Source: CAJXJP01 sp034111025
GTDB taxonomy: Bacteria; Patescibacteriota; Gracilibacteria; BD1-5; UBA6164
Assembly: GCA_034111025.1 (NCBI GenBank)
Contig: JAWUYB010000021.1
Coordinates: 1-30,914, forward strand
Direction: 5' to 3'
Length of the DNA stretch: 30,914 nt
The position numbers and the translations under genes are program-made. This document shows positions 9,171-18,792 of this stretch, in pieces (the first letter of the stretch is position 1; each line of letters opens with the position of its first letter). Under the pieces are notes generated by a model. That model worked only from the letters and a program-made list of their open reading frames with translations, had not been told where the DNA came from and did no database searches.

Positions 9171-9499
9171 AATTTATATATCAGTTATTAAATATATAAA
9201 CTAGATTATATAATAACCTTAAGAAAAACTAAAATGTTTATTAAATATTCTTTTGAAATCTTTTCAAATAATTTATGAGGTTTAACAAATATATTAGTAA
9301 TATATGGCTAGTTCGAATATTAATGTGTTTTTTAACATGAAATACTTTTGTAAATATTTATACTTTAGAGATATTCAAGAAAGCTATAACGCGCAAAAAA
9401 TTAAGAAAAAATACCTGATTAATATTATTAAATAAAAAAGAAAAATCCAAGCAATTTGCTTGGATTTTTTGGACAGCCTCTCAATGCTTTCTTTTTTAT
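9171..9499. other. Intergenic region, promoter side of the ThDP enzyme
   Basis: No gene with convincing composition is seen. For the minus strand a TATAAT -10-like hexamer lies at 9205-9210, 35-40 bp before the ThDP-enzyme ATG. Two plus-strand frames (9234-9311, 26 codons; and one from about 9323 that runs through the terminator) were considered and not accepted. The right part holds the terminator of the two-component operon. Confidence 0.4.
9441..9470. terminator. Terminator of the two-component system operon
   Basis: AAAAATCCAAGCA (9441-9453) pairs perfectly with TGCTTGGATTTTT (9457-9469) around a 3-nt loop, about 30 bp after the stop of the minus-strand response-regulator gene. Confidence 0.85.
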
Positions 9500-10153
9500 T
9501 TAGTCTATTTTGTAACCGAATCATTTGATAGTACTTATAAACTCTTTACAGAGTTTATTTCTTAGATTAGATATATAAACATCTAATTTAGAATCTGAGT
9601 CAAATAACGCATCTCATCATCCCCATGCGAACTCAATAATATCAGTTCTTGAAACTGGCTTTTCTTTATTGTTTAATAAAACTTCTAATATTAAAAATTC
9701 TTTTTGTGTTATTGATACAGGTTTACCTGCTTTCGAAAATACTCTTTTTTCCAAATCGATATGAACTTCTCAAAAATCGTAGGCAGTAACTTTTTCATTT
9801 CTTCTAAAAATAGAGTTGATTCTTGCTTCTAATTCTCGCAGATCAAATGGCTTTACAATGTAATCTTGTACCCCATTCTCAAATCAAAGTAATTTATCAT
9901 CAATAGCACCTTTTGCAGTAATCATAACTATTGGTACATCTGATTTTTCTTTTAATTTAGCAGCAATAGTAAAACCATCTACTTTTGGTAACATAACATC
10001 TAATAATAACATATCATATGTCTTATTTAATGCTTGATCCAATCATTCATCTCAACTGTAACAACTATCTATTTGAAAATCTTCTAGTTCTAAATATTCC
10101 TTTATACTATCAGAAATGTCTCTATTATCTTCAATCAGTAATATTTTTTTCAT
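9500..10153 (-). CDS. OmpR/PhoB-type response regulator
   Basis: A 217-residue transcription factor. The N-terminal receiver domain has the acidic pocket (LLIEDNRD), the phospho-acceptor Asp in MLLLDVMLPKVDGF at about residue 53, the conserved Thr/Ser region PIVMITAK and the Lys of YIVKPFDLREL. A winged-helix DNA-binding domain follows (about 125-217), with ITQKEFLILEVLLNN and the recognition-helix/wing segment DVYISNLRNKL ending in IKGFGYKID, where the first Gly is TGA. It lies 18 bp downstream of its histidine kinase gene, which is the partner. The regulated genes are unknown. A terminator closes the operon. Confidence 0.93.
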
Positions 10154-10171
10154 AATCATTTATATAAGGAA

Positions 10172-11518
10172 CTAAAATTTTATAACAAACTTTGAGCCTT
10201 GTCCTTTCTCAGATTCTACTTCAATTTTCCATTTGAATAATTGAACAATCCTAGCAACAATAAATAATCCTACTCAAAATCATTCTTGGTTAACATCTTC
10301 TCTATAAAATTTATCCCATATATTATTTAATACATCTTTTTTCATTCATTTACCATAATCTTTTATCCAAATTTCACGTGAGTTTCATCAAATTTCAATA
10401 ACTCCATTTTCGTCTGAAAACTTCACTGCGTTTGATACTAGATTATCTATTATAATGTTAAAAATATTTTTATCAATTTTCTGCACTATATTTCCCTCAA
10501 AATGATATGATAATGAAATATTTTTTTCTGAATTGGCTATATAGTCATTGATATAGCTAGGTAAATATTCTTTTAGGCTTACCTCTTTATAGTCAAATTC
10601 CTCTATTCATTCTGTTTTTCTACTTAATATAAATAGTGTTTCTAAAATGTTGTTCAATTTTTTTGTTCTATTTTTTATAGTATCAAGAAGTTTATCTAAA
10701 TCATCAGGTTTAGATTTTCATTTTTCAACAAGCTTTTTATATAAATCTATTTTCGAATTTATAACCATTAGTGGTGTTTTAAATTCATGTGAGACATCAG
10801 TAATAAATTGCTTTAGATTTTGAGTCTGATTTCTTATTTTGAGTATAGATTGATTTATTGTATTTGCTAAAATTTTCACCTCATCATCATTACATCATTC
10901 ACATTGTATTTCATCATAAGAATCCAGTGATATGTTCTTTGCTTCTTGAGATATTTTACGTAAATCTCTAAGTGTATAACCAGTAAATATTTTTCAAACA
11001 AAATAAGATATCAGTAATGATATTAATATAATTACTAAACTTATCTTAATAATAAGAATTTGAGATTTAATATATGGAGTAGTATCAAATAATACTTTTA
11101 CTGTACCTATTTCATTATAATCTTGTGAAAAAACAAAAAATATTTTTCAAGTACTCTCATCAGTATAAAATTTAGCATCTTTTAATTTTTCTAGAGACGT
11201 TTCGGAATCATGAATTTTTCATGCTACTCAATCTGAGCATTCTAATGTTTCATTTAAATGACCATTATTTATAATAATAGTATCTTTTGTAAGAATATAT
11301 TCTTTAAATGCCTGAATATTACTCCCCGAGTTGGAATTACTATACTGTATATAGTTCCTATTCATATCATAAAGACTTTCTGCTTTTTGATCTTCATACC
11401 ATAAGTAAAAATAACTTATATTAATCGTCAATAAAAGCATTATCATAAAAAATAGATTTACTAACGCAAATATAATTGATGTTCTTCTAGATGTTGTGAG
11501 ATTTTTGAAATATTTCAT
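10172..11518 (-). CDS. Membrane sensor histidine kinase
   Basis: A 448-residue sensor kinase. One transmembrane helix near the N-terminus (FALVNLFFMIMLLLTINISY) and a second at about 170-195 (ILIIKISLVIILISLLISYF) bracket an extracytoplasmic sensor of about 130 residues with no recognised ligand motif. A HAMP-like linker precedes the H box DVSHEFKTPLMVIN (phospho-acceptor His). The ATPase part has the N box IIIDNLVSNAVKFSD, G1 IKDYGKGM and G2 GFGVGLFIVARI. Several of these glycines are TGA-encoded. It starts 32 bp after the glutamate dehydrogenase gene, so it may be co-transcribed with it, and is followed by the response regulator. The signal is unknown. Confidence 0.92.
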
Positions 11519-11550
11519 AGGTTTATATAATTTATAGTAATGGAAGTAGA

Positions 11551-12816
11551 TTATTCTACTTCTCCTCTATCTTTCATAGCATCAAATACTCTTTGCATTG
11601 CGATAATATATGCACCACTTCTAAGAGAAGTTTTATATTCTTCAGATTTATAGAATACAGCGTTTGCTGATGATGTGATTTTTTTATGAAGTTTAGAATC
11701 TATTTCATCTTCTTCCCAATAAAAATTCATATTATTTTGAACTTGTTCAAAATAACTCACCATAACACCTCATGCATTTGCAAGAATATCTGGGATAACC
11801 ATAATATTTTTTTCTTCTAATATTTTATCAGCTTCTGGTGTTATTGGCCCATTTGCTAATTCTAAAATAATGGGAGATTTTATTTTATCAGCATTTTTGT
11901 TCGTGATTTGATTTTCTAATGCCGCTGGTACTAATATATCAATATCTAGTTCTAATATTTCTTTTTCTGCTAATATTTTTCATCCATTATATTCAATTAC
12001 TGATTTTTTATTTGCTTTTAAATTTGATATTTCATCAATATTTAATCAACTAGCATCATAAATTCAACCTTTTGAATCTGAGATTCATACAATAATGGCT
12101 CATAATTTTTCTAATATTCTTGCAGCTGTTAATCATGCATTTCATGCTCATTGTATAGCTATATGTTTTCATTCTAATTCCAATTTATTTAGTTTAAGTA
12201 TTTCTTGTAATACATAAACTCATCCTTGAGCTGTAGCAGCTCATCTTCATAATGATCCTCAACTTGTGAGTGGTTTTCATGTAAATGATCCTGGAGAATA
12301 TTTTCATACTAATAATGAATATTCATCCATCATCCAAGACATGATTTTTGGATTAGTATTAACATCAGGTGCTGGCACATCTGTTTCAGGTCCAATATAT
12401 TTATATAAAGCTCTTACATATCATCTAGAAAGTCTCTCTAATTCACCTTCTGATAACTCTTTTGGATTTACAATAATACCTCATTTTCCTCCTCCAAGTG
12501 GAATATCAACAACAGCACATTTAATAGTCATCCACATAGAGAGAGCTTTTACTTCTGATCTTGATACATCTTGATGAAAACGTATACCTCATTTAAATGG
12601 ACCTCTTGCATCATTATGTTGAGAACGCAATCAGGTAAATGTTTTAACTTTACCATTATCCATTTTTACTGGAATATTTATTTCAATAATTCTTTTTGGG
12701 TGTGAAATCAGTTCGTATTTATTTGTATCTAGACGACAACCATCATACAAATCACATGCTTGTCTCATTTGTTTTCTTGCATTATCAAATGCATCATTCA
12801 TATTTTTTTCTAACAT
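11551..12816 (-). CDS. gdhA: Glutamate dehydrogenase
   Basis: A 421-residue hexameric-type glutamate dehydrogenase that interconverts glutamate and 2-oxoglutarate plus ammonia. The N-terminal catalytic domain has GPFKGGIRFHQDVS, the substrate-binding Lys in IPLGGGKGGIIVNP, VPAPDVNT and the MDEYS segment. The Rossmann domain follows with IAIQGAGNAGLTAARIL, then VPAALENQI and ANGPITPEAD, and ends with a helix (RSGAYIIAMQRVFDAM). The length is typical. TGA codons supply several of the conserved glycines. The start ATG at 12816 gives a normal N-terminus. It precedes a two-component system by 32 bp. In a phylum usually lacking a complete TCA cycle, this enzyme may feed catabolism of imported amino acids. 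Confidence 0.95.
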
Positions 12817-12873
12817 ATTGTTTTAATTACCAAATAGTATGTGTCTAGAATATCTCTGAACCTTAAATCAGTC

Positions 12874-13236
12874 TTAAGATAAGTCTATATTTTTATAATG
12901 TTTTATTCTGTAACTTGTATTTCCCTTTGTAATAGTAATTACATTAAATTTAATATTTTCTAAATCTATTTTATTTTTCATACAATATGAGTAAATAGAT
13001 TTTTCTAATTTAAATAATTTTGATTTAGTAATACTTTCTTCTGCCGTTCAATACTTGTCATTACTTCTATATTTTACCTCAATAAAGAAATATATATTAT
13101 TTTTTTCAGCAATAACATCAATTTCTCAAAATCTTCCAAATTTATAATTTGAATCAATTATTTTATAGTCATGTTTCTGTAAAAATTTAATAGCCATAAC
13201 TTCTCACAAATCCCCCTTTTGCTTTGTAGTTTGCAT
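12874..13236 (-). CDS. YraN/UPF0102 family nuclease-like protein
   Basis: A 120-residue protein of the UPF0102 family with the restriction-endonuclease-like core. The sequence shows QKGDLGEVMAIKFL, DSNYKFGRFGEIDVIA (the family's R-x-GEIDxIA segment) and YFFIEVKYRSND (the E-V-K catalytic-type motif). Three key glycines (GE in the first motif, GEID in the second, and one in KYGTAEES) are TGA codons, so under the standard code the gene would look broken. The family is usually near replication and ribosome genes and its true role is unsettled; a Holliday-junction or DNA nuclease function has been suggested. It sits between tmk and gdhA on the same strand. Confidence 0.88.
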
Positions 13237-13280
13237 ATTTTCTATTTTTTAGTATATATTTTTTTAAAGTATTAAGCAGA

Positions 13281-13308
13281 TAAATAAACAGCTTATCTTG
13301 TTTATTTA
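13281..13308. terminator. Hairpin overlapping the tmk stop codon
   Basis: TAAATAAACA (13281-13290) and TGTTTATTTA (13299-13308) form a perfect 10-bp AT-rich stem with an 8-nt loop. It overlaps the stop codon of the minus-strand thymidylate kinase gene. There is no strong T tract directly beyond it, so termination may be partial and yraN may be read through. Confidence 0.45.
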
Positions 13309-13961
13309 TATATAATTACATCTAATATATTTTTAGTAATATCATCTATATTTCTCATTTTTAGATCTTCTTCACAATCGATTTTTACCCAATCAAGATT
13401 TTGTTGAACAATAGACATAGCTGAAGCATGTGCATTGATTAAATGATTTTTATCTTCTTCATGAAGATCCATTTTTTTTCATCATTTTAAATATTCTCTT
13501 TTTTCTTTTTTGAGAACTAACATTTGACTCATTTGTGGACTCACATTCAAAAAAATTGTTTTGTCAGGTTTTGGAATACCAAAAATATTATATTCTAAAT
13601 CACTGAGCCATTCTAGAAATTCTTCTTTTTCTTTTATATCTGAAATTTTACCAGCTTGATGTATCATATTAGCTGAAACATATCTATTTGAAAGAATATA
13701 ATCATATTCTTTCATATCTTTTTTTCCATCATGATAGGCTTGAAAGCGATCAACTGCATAAAATATACTTGCTTGTTTTGCTGATATTTCAGTTCAATAA
13801 TCTCAATTTAAGTATTTTTCAACCATAAATGCTGACTTTTCTCAATATCTAGGAAAATCTAAAATTTTTACAGTTTTTCATTGTTTTTCTAATTCTTTTG
13901 CGACTAATTCTATCTGAGTTCATTTTCCGCTTCCATCAATACCATCAATGACTATAAACAT
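13302..13961 (-). CDS. tmk: Thymidylate kinase
   Basis: A 219-residue dTMP kinase, converting dTMP and ATP to dTDP. The P-loop IDGIDGSGKGTQIELV is at the N-terminus, followed by LDFPRYGEKSA, the DR motif in FYAVDRFQAYHD, and YILSNRYVSANMIHQAGK (the arginine-rich nucleotide site). The lid region contains KKEKREYLKGGKKMDLHEED. Some glycines, including one in the P-loop and two in the lid, are TGA. Length and order are normal, with a slightly extended middle (GKISDIKEKEEFLEWL) seen in many CPR-type and archaeal-like kinases. The start ATG at 13961 leaves a typical N-terminus, MFIVIDG. It lies between the GGDEF gene and yraN. Confidence 0.92.
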
Positions 13962-14013
13962 TAAATTATTTTTAAAAATTATTTATATTTAGTATATGTA
14001 AATTTTGAAATAA

Positions 14014-14045
14014 AAAAATAGAAATAATTAATTATTTCTATTTTT
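14014..14045. terminator. Long AT palindrome between the GGDEF and tmk genes
   Basis: A perfect palindrome with 16-nt arms centred at 14029/14030 (arm AAAAATAGAAATAATT). It overlaps the stop codon of the GGDEF gene (14028-14030) and has A and T tracts at its ends, so it can act as a terminator in either direction. Confidence 0.65.
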
Positions 14046-15452
14046 ATTTACAATACGACTTGCTAAATCTGTTACAAATTTTGCAGATTCCTCAGTATGT
14101 CAGATTTGTAATAGATAGTCTGGATTTGTTGTTTTATATTCATCAACTTGAGTTAATCTTTCTATTTGTATCATAAGAACACCAAACATAAGTGCTGGAA
14201 TTCTATCATATTTAGTTATTAAATTATTTAAATACACAACTAATCCCAATTCAGATAAATCTTCTCAAACAAATGTTTCAGCTCTATGTCTCTTTCCATC
14301 TTCTCATTTTTTAAGTTTATTATCAGCTTCTTCTTTTAATTCTTCTAATGATTTCGAATTATCAAAAGTACTTATTGCATGAGATGTTACTATTGAAACA
14401 TCTACTCATGAAATATCAATTTTCTTTAATTCTTTATTAATTCTCTTTTCTATTTTTATTAAAAATTCTTCTATTTTTGTTGGATCTGTTTCATTTCAAT
14501 TATCAATTATTAATCCCATTTCATCTCATCATACTCTCACGGGATAATCTCAAGGTCTCATAGCATTACGAATAACAGATCACATTTCAGATAAAATATA
14601 ATCTCATACTACATGACCATATACATCATTAATATGTTTAAAATCTGCTACATCAAAAAATATAAAGCTATAATTATGTTGTACCTTTTGTTTATCTATA
14701 TATTCGTCATTATCATTTGCGTCTAATACTTGATCATTTTTACTGAGTTCTTGAGGCTTCGGTTTATTTAGTAATTTTTGCGCAAATCATACATTATATA
14801 TATTTGTTAAAGGATCAATATATTTTGATTCAATGTTCTCACTAGATTTTATAATTTCTCAACTATGATTACGGTAATAATTATGTAATCAAAGAATATC
14901 TGTCTTATCTCATAATTTTAAGTTCGTTCTTTTTTTATTCTTTACCATTATAGCAGTATAAATAAATTTATCTTCTCATATTGATAATTTCATATATCAA
15001 ATTTCTCATTTTTCACCTATTTCATCGAAAATATGTAATCATTTATCTTTATCTTTTCATTGACTTTCTTCAAGTCACCTATTATTATTACAATCAATAA
15101 TAGATTTTTTGGAAACAAATTGAGTATTAATAAACTCTAAATTTGTAAATCTATTTGTGAGATCCTGTATAATACTTTGGGCATAGTCTGGAATAGTAAC
15201 ATATTCATTATCATCTGGTAGTCAAATATCTAAAGATAACCCTACTTTATGTAAATAGTCATTTAAAATACTAGGTTGATCCAATCAATCTAATATTTCA
15301 TTTATCTGCTTTAATGTAATACTTTTTAAACTTTCTATTAAAAAGTTTTTTTCAAAATTTTTATATTTTCTTAAACCTTGTATTTCACTATGAACTAATT
15401 TATTTGGTTTATCATCAATTCATGCACTTATTGTTTTACCTGTAATTGACAT
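14028..15452 (-). CDS. GGDEF-domain protein (putative diguanylate cyclase)
   Basis: A 474-residue soluble protein. The GGDEF domain spans about 205-420, beginning at YIDPLTNIYN. It has the nucleotide-binding segment FIFFDVADFKHINDVYGHVV, the signature VRVGGDEMGLI and a late KLKKGEDGKRHRA block. The signature reads GGDEM instead of GGDEF/GGEEF; both glycines are TGA codons. The product-inhibition I-site RPGD lies exactly five residues before the signature. These features predict cyclic-di-GMP synthesis, though the Phe-to-Met change could reduce it. The N-terminal 200 residues resemble no sensor domain that I recognise, and a helical tail of about 60 residues follows. No EAL, HD-GYP or PilZ gene is in the window, and no transmembrane segment is seen. 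Confidence 0.85.
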
Positions 15453-15520
15453 TCTATTTTTTTCAATAATTAATTATTAATATTGTATCATAAAAAAAGA
15501 AATAAGACAAAATCTTACTT

Positions 15521-15898
15521 CTAATTTAATGATTTTTCAATATCTGACTTAATACCTAACCTTATATATATTTCCTTATATCTTCCTTCTGCTTCTTTTG
15601 ATAGCTCACTTGAAAGTTGCTTAATTAAATACCTTCTAAATAATTCAATCATATTTAAATTTTCTTCAGTACTTATTTGCTTATGGTCTTGAACTTTTTC
15701 ATATTGCTGAGCTTGCCTTGTAAGGTAATAATCATACATATTTTCTAATTCTTCTATACTTAATCTCAGGCAAAAATTTTGAAAATTTTCTCAAATTTCT
15801 TGTTTTTTTTGAATTGATTTCATTGATTTTGGCATATGATCAATAATTGAAAATATATCACCATTATCACCTCAAATTTCACATCTAAATACTTGCAT
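15521..15898 (-). CDS. Small helical protein of unknown function
   Basis: A 125-residue protein starting MQVFRCEIGGDNGDIFSI, with two TGA glycines near position 9 and 36. Most of it is charged and helical (SIEELENMYDYYLTRQAQQY and IELFRRYLIKQLSSELSKEA). No catalytic motif, signal peptide or membrane segment is seen. It lies 68 bp upstream of the GGDEF gene on the same strand, so it may be co-transcribed with it and influence its activity; this is only positional. The family is not recognised. Confidence 0.65.
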
Positions 15899-16075
15899 AA
15901 TATCCAAATTACTAATTAAATCTGACTCCTTTTATATTATTTATATACAAGTATTATATTTTATATCAAATAAATGTCAACGAGCTATTTTTAGTTCTGT
16001 TAAAAAACTCTATATTTTTGTTTTATATAATGAATTATGGTAAAATAATAGTAGATATAAATATAAAAAATAATT
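15899..16075. promoter_or_regulatory. Divergent promoter region
   Basis: AT-rich spacer between the divergently transcribed 125-aa and EF-hand-like genes. A plus-strand -10-like TAAAAT lies at about 16040-16045, some 30 bp before the ATG at 16076, in the context ATGGTAAAATAATAG. No operator symmetry is evident. Confidence 0.35.
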
Positions 16076-16852
16076 ATGACTCAAGCTAAATGATTTGATA
16101 CTTATAGTAATTGATTAGAACATGAAGATATAGAATCTAAAATTATATGATTAGAAAACGATTATAAAAATTTAACTCTCTCTCAAGAAATACGTAATGA
16201 TATTAAAAAAAATATATTAGATACGATACAACAACTCCATTTAAGTAAACAAAAAGCTTATAAGTGAGAATATCAAAACAAAGCTATTAATGCAAATTGA
16301 AAATTAAAAGGCTCTTATTACGAATTAGCTGCATGAATAATAAATACTATTTCTAAAGATAAAAAAGAAAGTATACCTGCTCAACTAAATCAAAATAATT
16401 TACTAGAAAATAATGAAGTTTTATCTAATATAGATTTTTCTGTTCAAAATGCGACTGCTACAATCAAACATATGTGATCATCTAATAAAGACTATGTTTT
16501 AAATCAGAGGCATATACCCGAAATGAATCAATTATGAAATAATTTATATAGCTTAACATTAGTTATGACTAGGAATTCTAAATCATCATTAAGATGAGAT
16601 CAAAAAATCACAGTTAATTTTTCATATGATTGACATAGATTAATATTTTTTAATGATAGAAATAATGATTGAAAAATGAATAATCATGAATGATGAAAAT
16701 TAACGAGAATTGATCATAAAAACGAAAGTAAAATTAATAGAAATCAATGAACTATTTATCATAGATGAAATTCAGAAATAATTAAATTAGATAAAAATCA
16801 AATATCAGAAAATTGAGTAAAAAACTTAATACTACAATTATATTTTCAATAA
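16076..16852 (+). CDS. Unknown protein with an EF-hand-like calcium loop
   Basis: A 258-residue protein with no signal peptide or membrane helix. It is rich in Asn, Lys and TGA-encoded Gly. At residues 194-205 it has DRNNDGKMNNHE, which fits the 12-position EF-hand loop (D1, N3, D5, G6, hydrophobic at 8, E12); G6 is a TGA codon. The loop is preceded by a hydrophobic strand LIFFN rather than a clear E helix, so this may be a dockerin-like or excalibur-like Ca-binding loop. The N-terminal third is helical (HEDIESKIIGLENDYKNLTL). I recognise no enzyme motif. It is followed directly by a terminator, so it is monocistronic. Confidence 0.7.
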
Positions 16853-16854
16853 AT

Positions 16855-16876
16855 AAAAGCACAATTGTGCTTTTTT
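16855..16876 (+). terminator. Terminator after the EF-hand-like protein gene
   Basis: AAAAGCACAA (16855-16864) and TTGTGCTTTT (16865-16874) form a compact palindromic hairpin followed by a T run, directly after the stop codon at 16850-16852. Confidence 0.85.
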
Positions 16877-16935
16877 CTTTACAAAAATTTCTAAAATTTT
16901 ATAATAAAGAAAATAATCATTAAACATATACATCC

Positions 16936-18606
16936 GTGGGAGTAGTTGAGGATTTAGAAGGAGCTATAGACATAGTTGATTTGGTATGAAAATATTCAAA
17001 AATAAAAAAAGCTGGAACGAACTATAAAGGTCTCTGTCCTTTTCCTGGTCATACAGAAAAAACTCCTTCATTTATGGTGAGTCCAGCAAAACAAATAGGA
17101 TATTGTTTTGGTTGTCATCGAGGTGGTTGAGCAGTTAAATTTATAATGGATATTGAAAATTGTGAATTTAAAGAAGCTCTCGATATACTTTCTAATATTA
17201 CAGGGAAAAGTATTAACAATAATTTTGATGCTGAAAAACATAAAGCTCAAAAAAATATCTATTCTCTCTATAAAGATGCAACTACATATTATCAAGGTGC
17301 ATTAGGACGTAGTCCAGCAATGAAAAAATATCTGATGGAAAGAGGTTTTAATGATGAATCAATGCAAACATTTCACCTAGGTTATGCTGATAGTTGAGTT
17401 GAATTATTTAACTACTTGAAATCAAAATGATATGACAATAAATTAATCGAAGATTCTAAGATATTTATAGATATATCAAGAAAAAAAGATAAATTTATCA
17501 ATAGAATTGTTTTTCCTATTCAAAATGCTCGTTGAGATTTTGTAGCATTTACAGGGAGAATTATTTGAGATTGAGAACCTAAATATCTCAACTCTCCTGC
17601 AAGTGATTACTATGATAAATCAAATATCTTGTATGGTTTATTTACGGCACGTCATACTATAACAAAACTCGATTATGTTATAGTAACAGAATGAAATCCA
17701 GATGTTATTGCTATGCAACAATATGGATTTTTAAATACTGTTGCAGTATCTGGAACAGCTCTCACTGAGAAACACCTCATATTATTAAAAAGACTTACTC
17801 ATAGAATATATTTATGTTTTGATAATGATAAAGCATGAGATAATGCTACAAAGTTATCTCTTGAAAATATGAAAAATAAATGATTTGAGGTAAAAATTAT
17901 TTCTCTGACTTGATGAAAAGATCCAGATGAAATATTAAAATCTTGAGTTGATTTCAATCCTTATATCAAAGATGCCCTGACTCCGATTGGGTATTATATA
18001 AAAAAAGCTAAATTTGACCCCGGTAATTTAGATGAAAAGAAAAAACTTTTAGCTGAGCTTATTGGTATAGTTAAGAGTTACTCTGACAATATTGAAAGAG
18101 ATTATTATCTCAAAGAAATAGCTAATTTATTAGATTTAAATACCAAAATTATTTACGATTTATTTAATAGAACAAGAATTTCAAATAAATCTAATGATAA
18201 TGATCAAGCGAAAAGAGTTAACGTTTCAAGTGAGGATACAGCAATTGGTTATATTATAAATAAACCTGAATATTTAGACATATTAAAAAAAGAAATTATT
18301 TTCCCCGAAGCAATATGAAAGAGTCTTCTAAATATTCTATCAAAAGGGATTAAATATTTAGATGAATTAGAATTATCAGAAAAAGAAAGATATAAAGGTA
18401 TTGCTCTCAAAATAGAAATGGATACAAAACATAAAACTGAAGAACATAATGTTGAAGAAGTCGCAAAACTCGTTTTGTGAATCAATAGAGAAATCTATAA
18501 AAATCGTGTTGAATTATTAAAAAGTAGAATCTCTTCTTGAGATGTATCTGCTCTACAAGAATACTCAACACTCATAAAAACTGCCAAATCTCATGGAATA
18601 AAATAA
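16936..18606 (+). CDS. dnaG: DNA primase DnaG
   Basis: A 556-residue replication primase that makes RNA primers. The CHC2-type zinc finger uses Cys34, His39, Cys57 and Cys60 (GLCPFPGHTEKTPSF, then YCFGCH); the Cys-His spacing is four residues rather than two. The catalytic core follows, with INRIVFPIQNARG. The Toprim domain has VIVTEGNPDVIAMQQYG, where the usual EGYMD is EGNPD with the Gly as TGA, and YLCFDNDKAGDNA for the metal-binding Asp residues. A helical C-terminal part probably binds DnaB. There is no ATG before the zinc finger; the in-frame TAA at 16921 forces a GTG start at 16936 or a start at another non-ATG codon. No Shine-Dalgarno is seen. It precedes rpoD, the usual dnaG-rpoD order of the macromolecular synthesis operon, but with a terminator and a structured leader in between. 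Confidence 0.92.
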
Positions 18607-18634
18607 AAAATGCTTTGAAAAAAGCATTTTTTTT
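18605..18634 (+). terminator. dnaG terminator
   Basis: AAAAAATGCTTT (18605-18616) pairs perfectly with AAAGCATTTTTT (18621-18632) around a GAAA loop and is followed by more T, beginning within the dnaG stop codon. Confidence 0.85.
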
Positions 18635-18672
18635 ATATAATATTAGCATAACAAGTCCGATATAACCTCATA

Positions 18673-18678
18673 TATAAT
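18673..18678 (+). promoter_or_regulatory. Predicted -10 element of the rpoD leader
   Basis: A TATAAT hexamer lies about 7-8 bp before the first leader hairpin (18686). No good TTGACA-like -35 is seen at the expected distance, so the promoter call rests on the -10 and on the two flanking terminators, which require a transcription start between them. Confidence 0.45.
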
Positions 18679-18684
18679 ATATAA

Positions 18685-18765
18685 ACATAGGATAAAGCCT
18701 GTGTACTTGAGGAAAAAATATTGAAACTTGGTGTTTTCTTCGAATCATAATATCGAGGTTTTTTT
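18685..18765 (+). ncRNA. Structured leader or small RNA upstream of rpoD with a terminator/antiterminator switch
   Basis: Three pairings are visible. Hairpin 1 is CATAGG (18686-18691) with CCTGTG (18698-18703), loop ATAAAG. Hairpin 2 is GAGGAAAA (18709-18716) with TTTTCTTC (18734-18741). Hairpin 3 is CTTCGA (18738-18743) with TCGAGG (18753-18758), followed by seven T (18759-18765), an intrinsic terminator. Hairpins 2 and 3 share 18738-18741 and cannot form together, the layout of an attenuator or riboswitch. The rpoD ATG is 28 bp beyond the T run. It may instead be a free-standing RNA of about 80 nt. It matches no riboswitch class that I recognise. Confidence 0.5.
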
Positions 18766-18792
18766 GCGTATATACCACATAACCACTTGCTA

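Noticed and set aside
9234..9311. 26-codon plus-strand frame beginning with ATG upstream of the ThDP enzyme
   Set aside because: Short, hydrophobic AT-driven composition, no Shine-Dalgarno, no recognisable homologue; such frames are expected by chance in code 25.
9296..9330. tRNA-like TTCGAAT T-loop
   Set aside because: The flanking bases do not form a T stem and no acceptor or anticodon arm can be drawn.
9323..9525. Plus-strand frame with basic residues (KKAITRKKLRKN)
   Set aside because: It runs straight through the strong terminator at 9441-9470 and into the antisense of the response-regulator gene, so it is not a plausible gene.
18685..18765. Match of the rpoD leader to known riboswitch classes (preQ1, fluoride, guanidine, SAM)
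   Set aside because: None of the diagnostic conserved sequences of these classes could be found; only the terminator/antiterminator geometry is supported.
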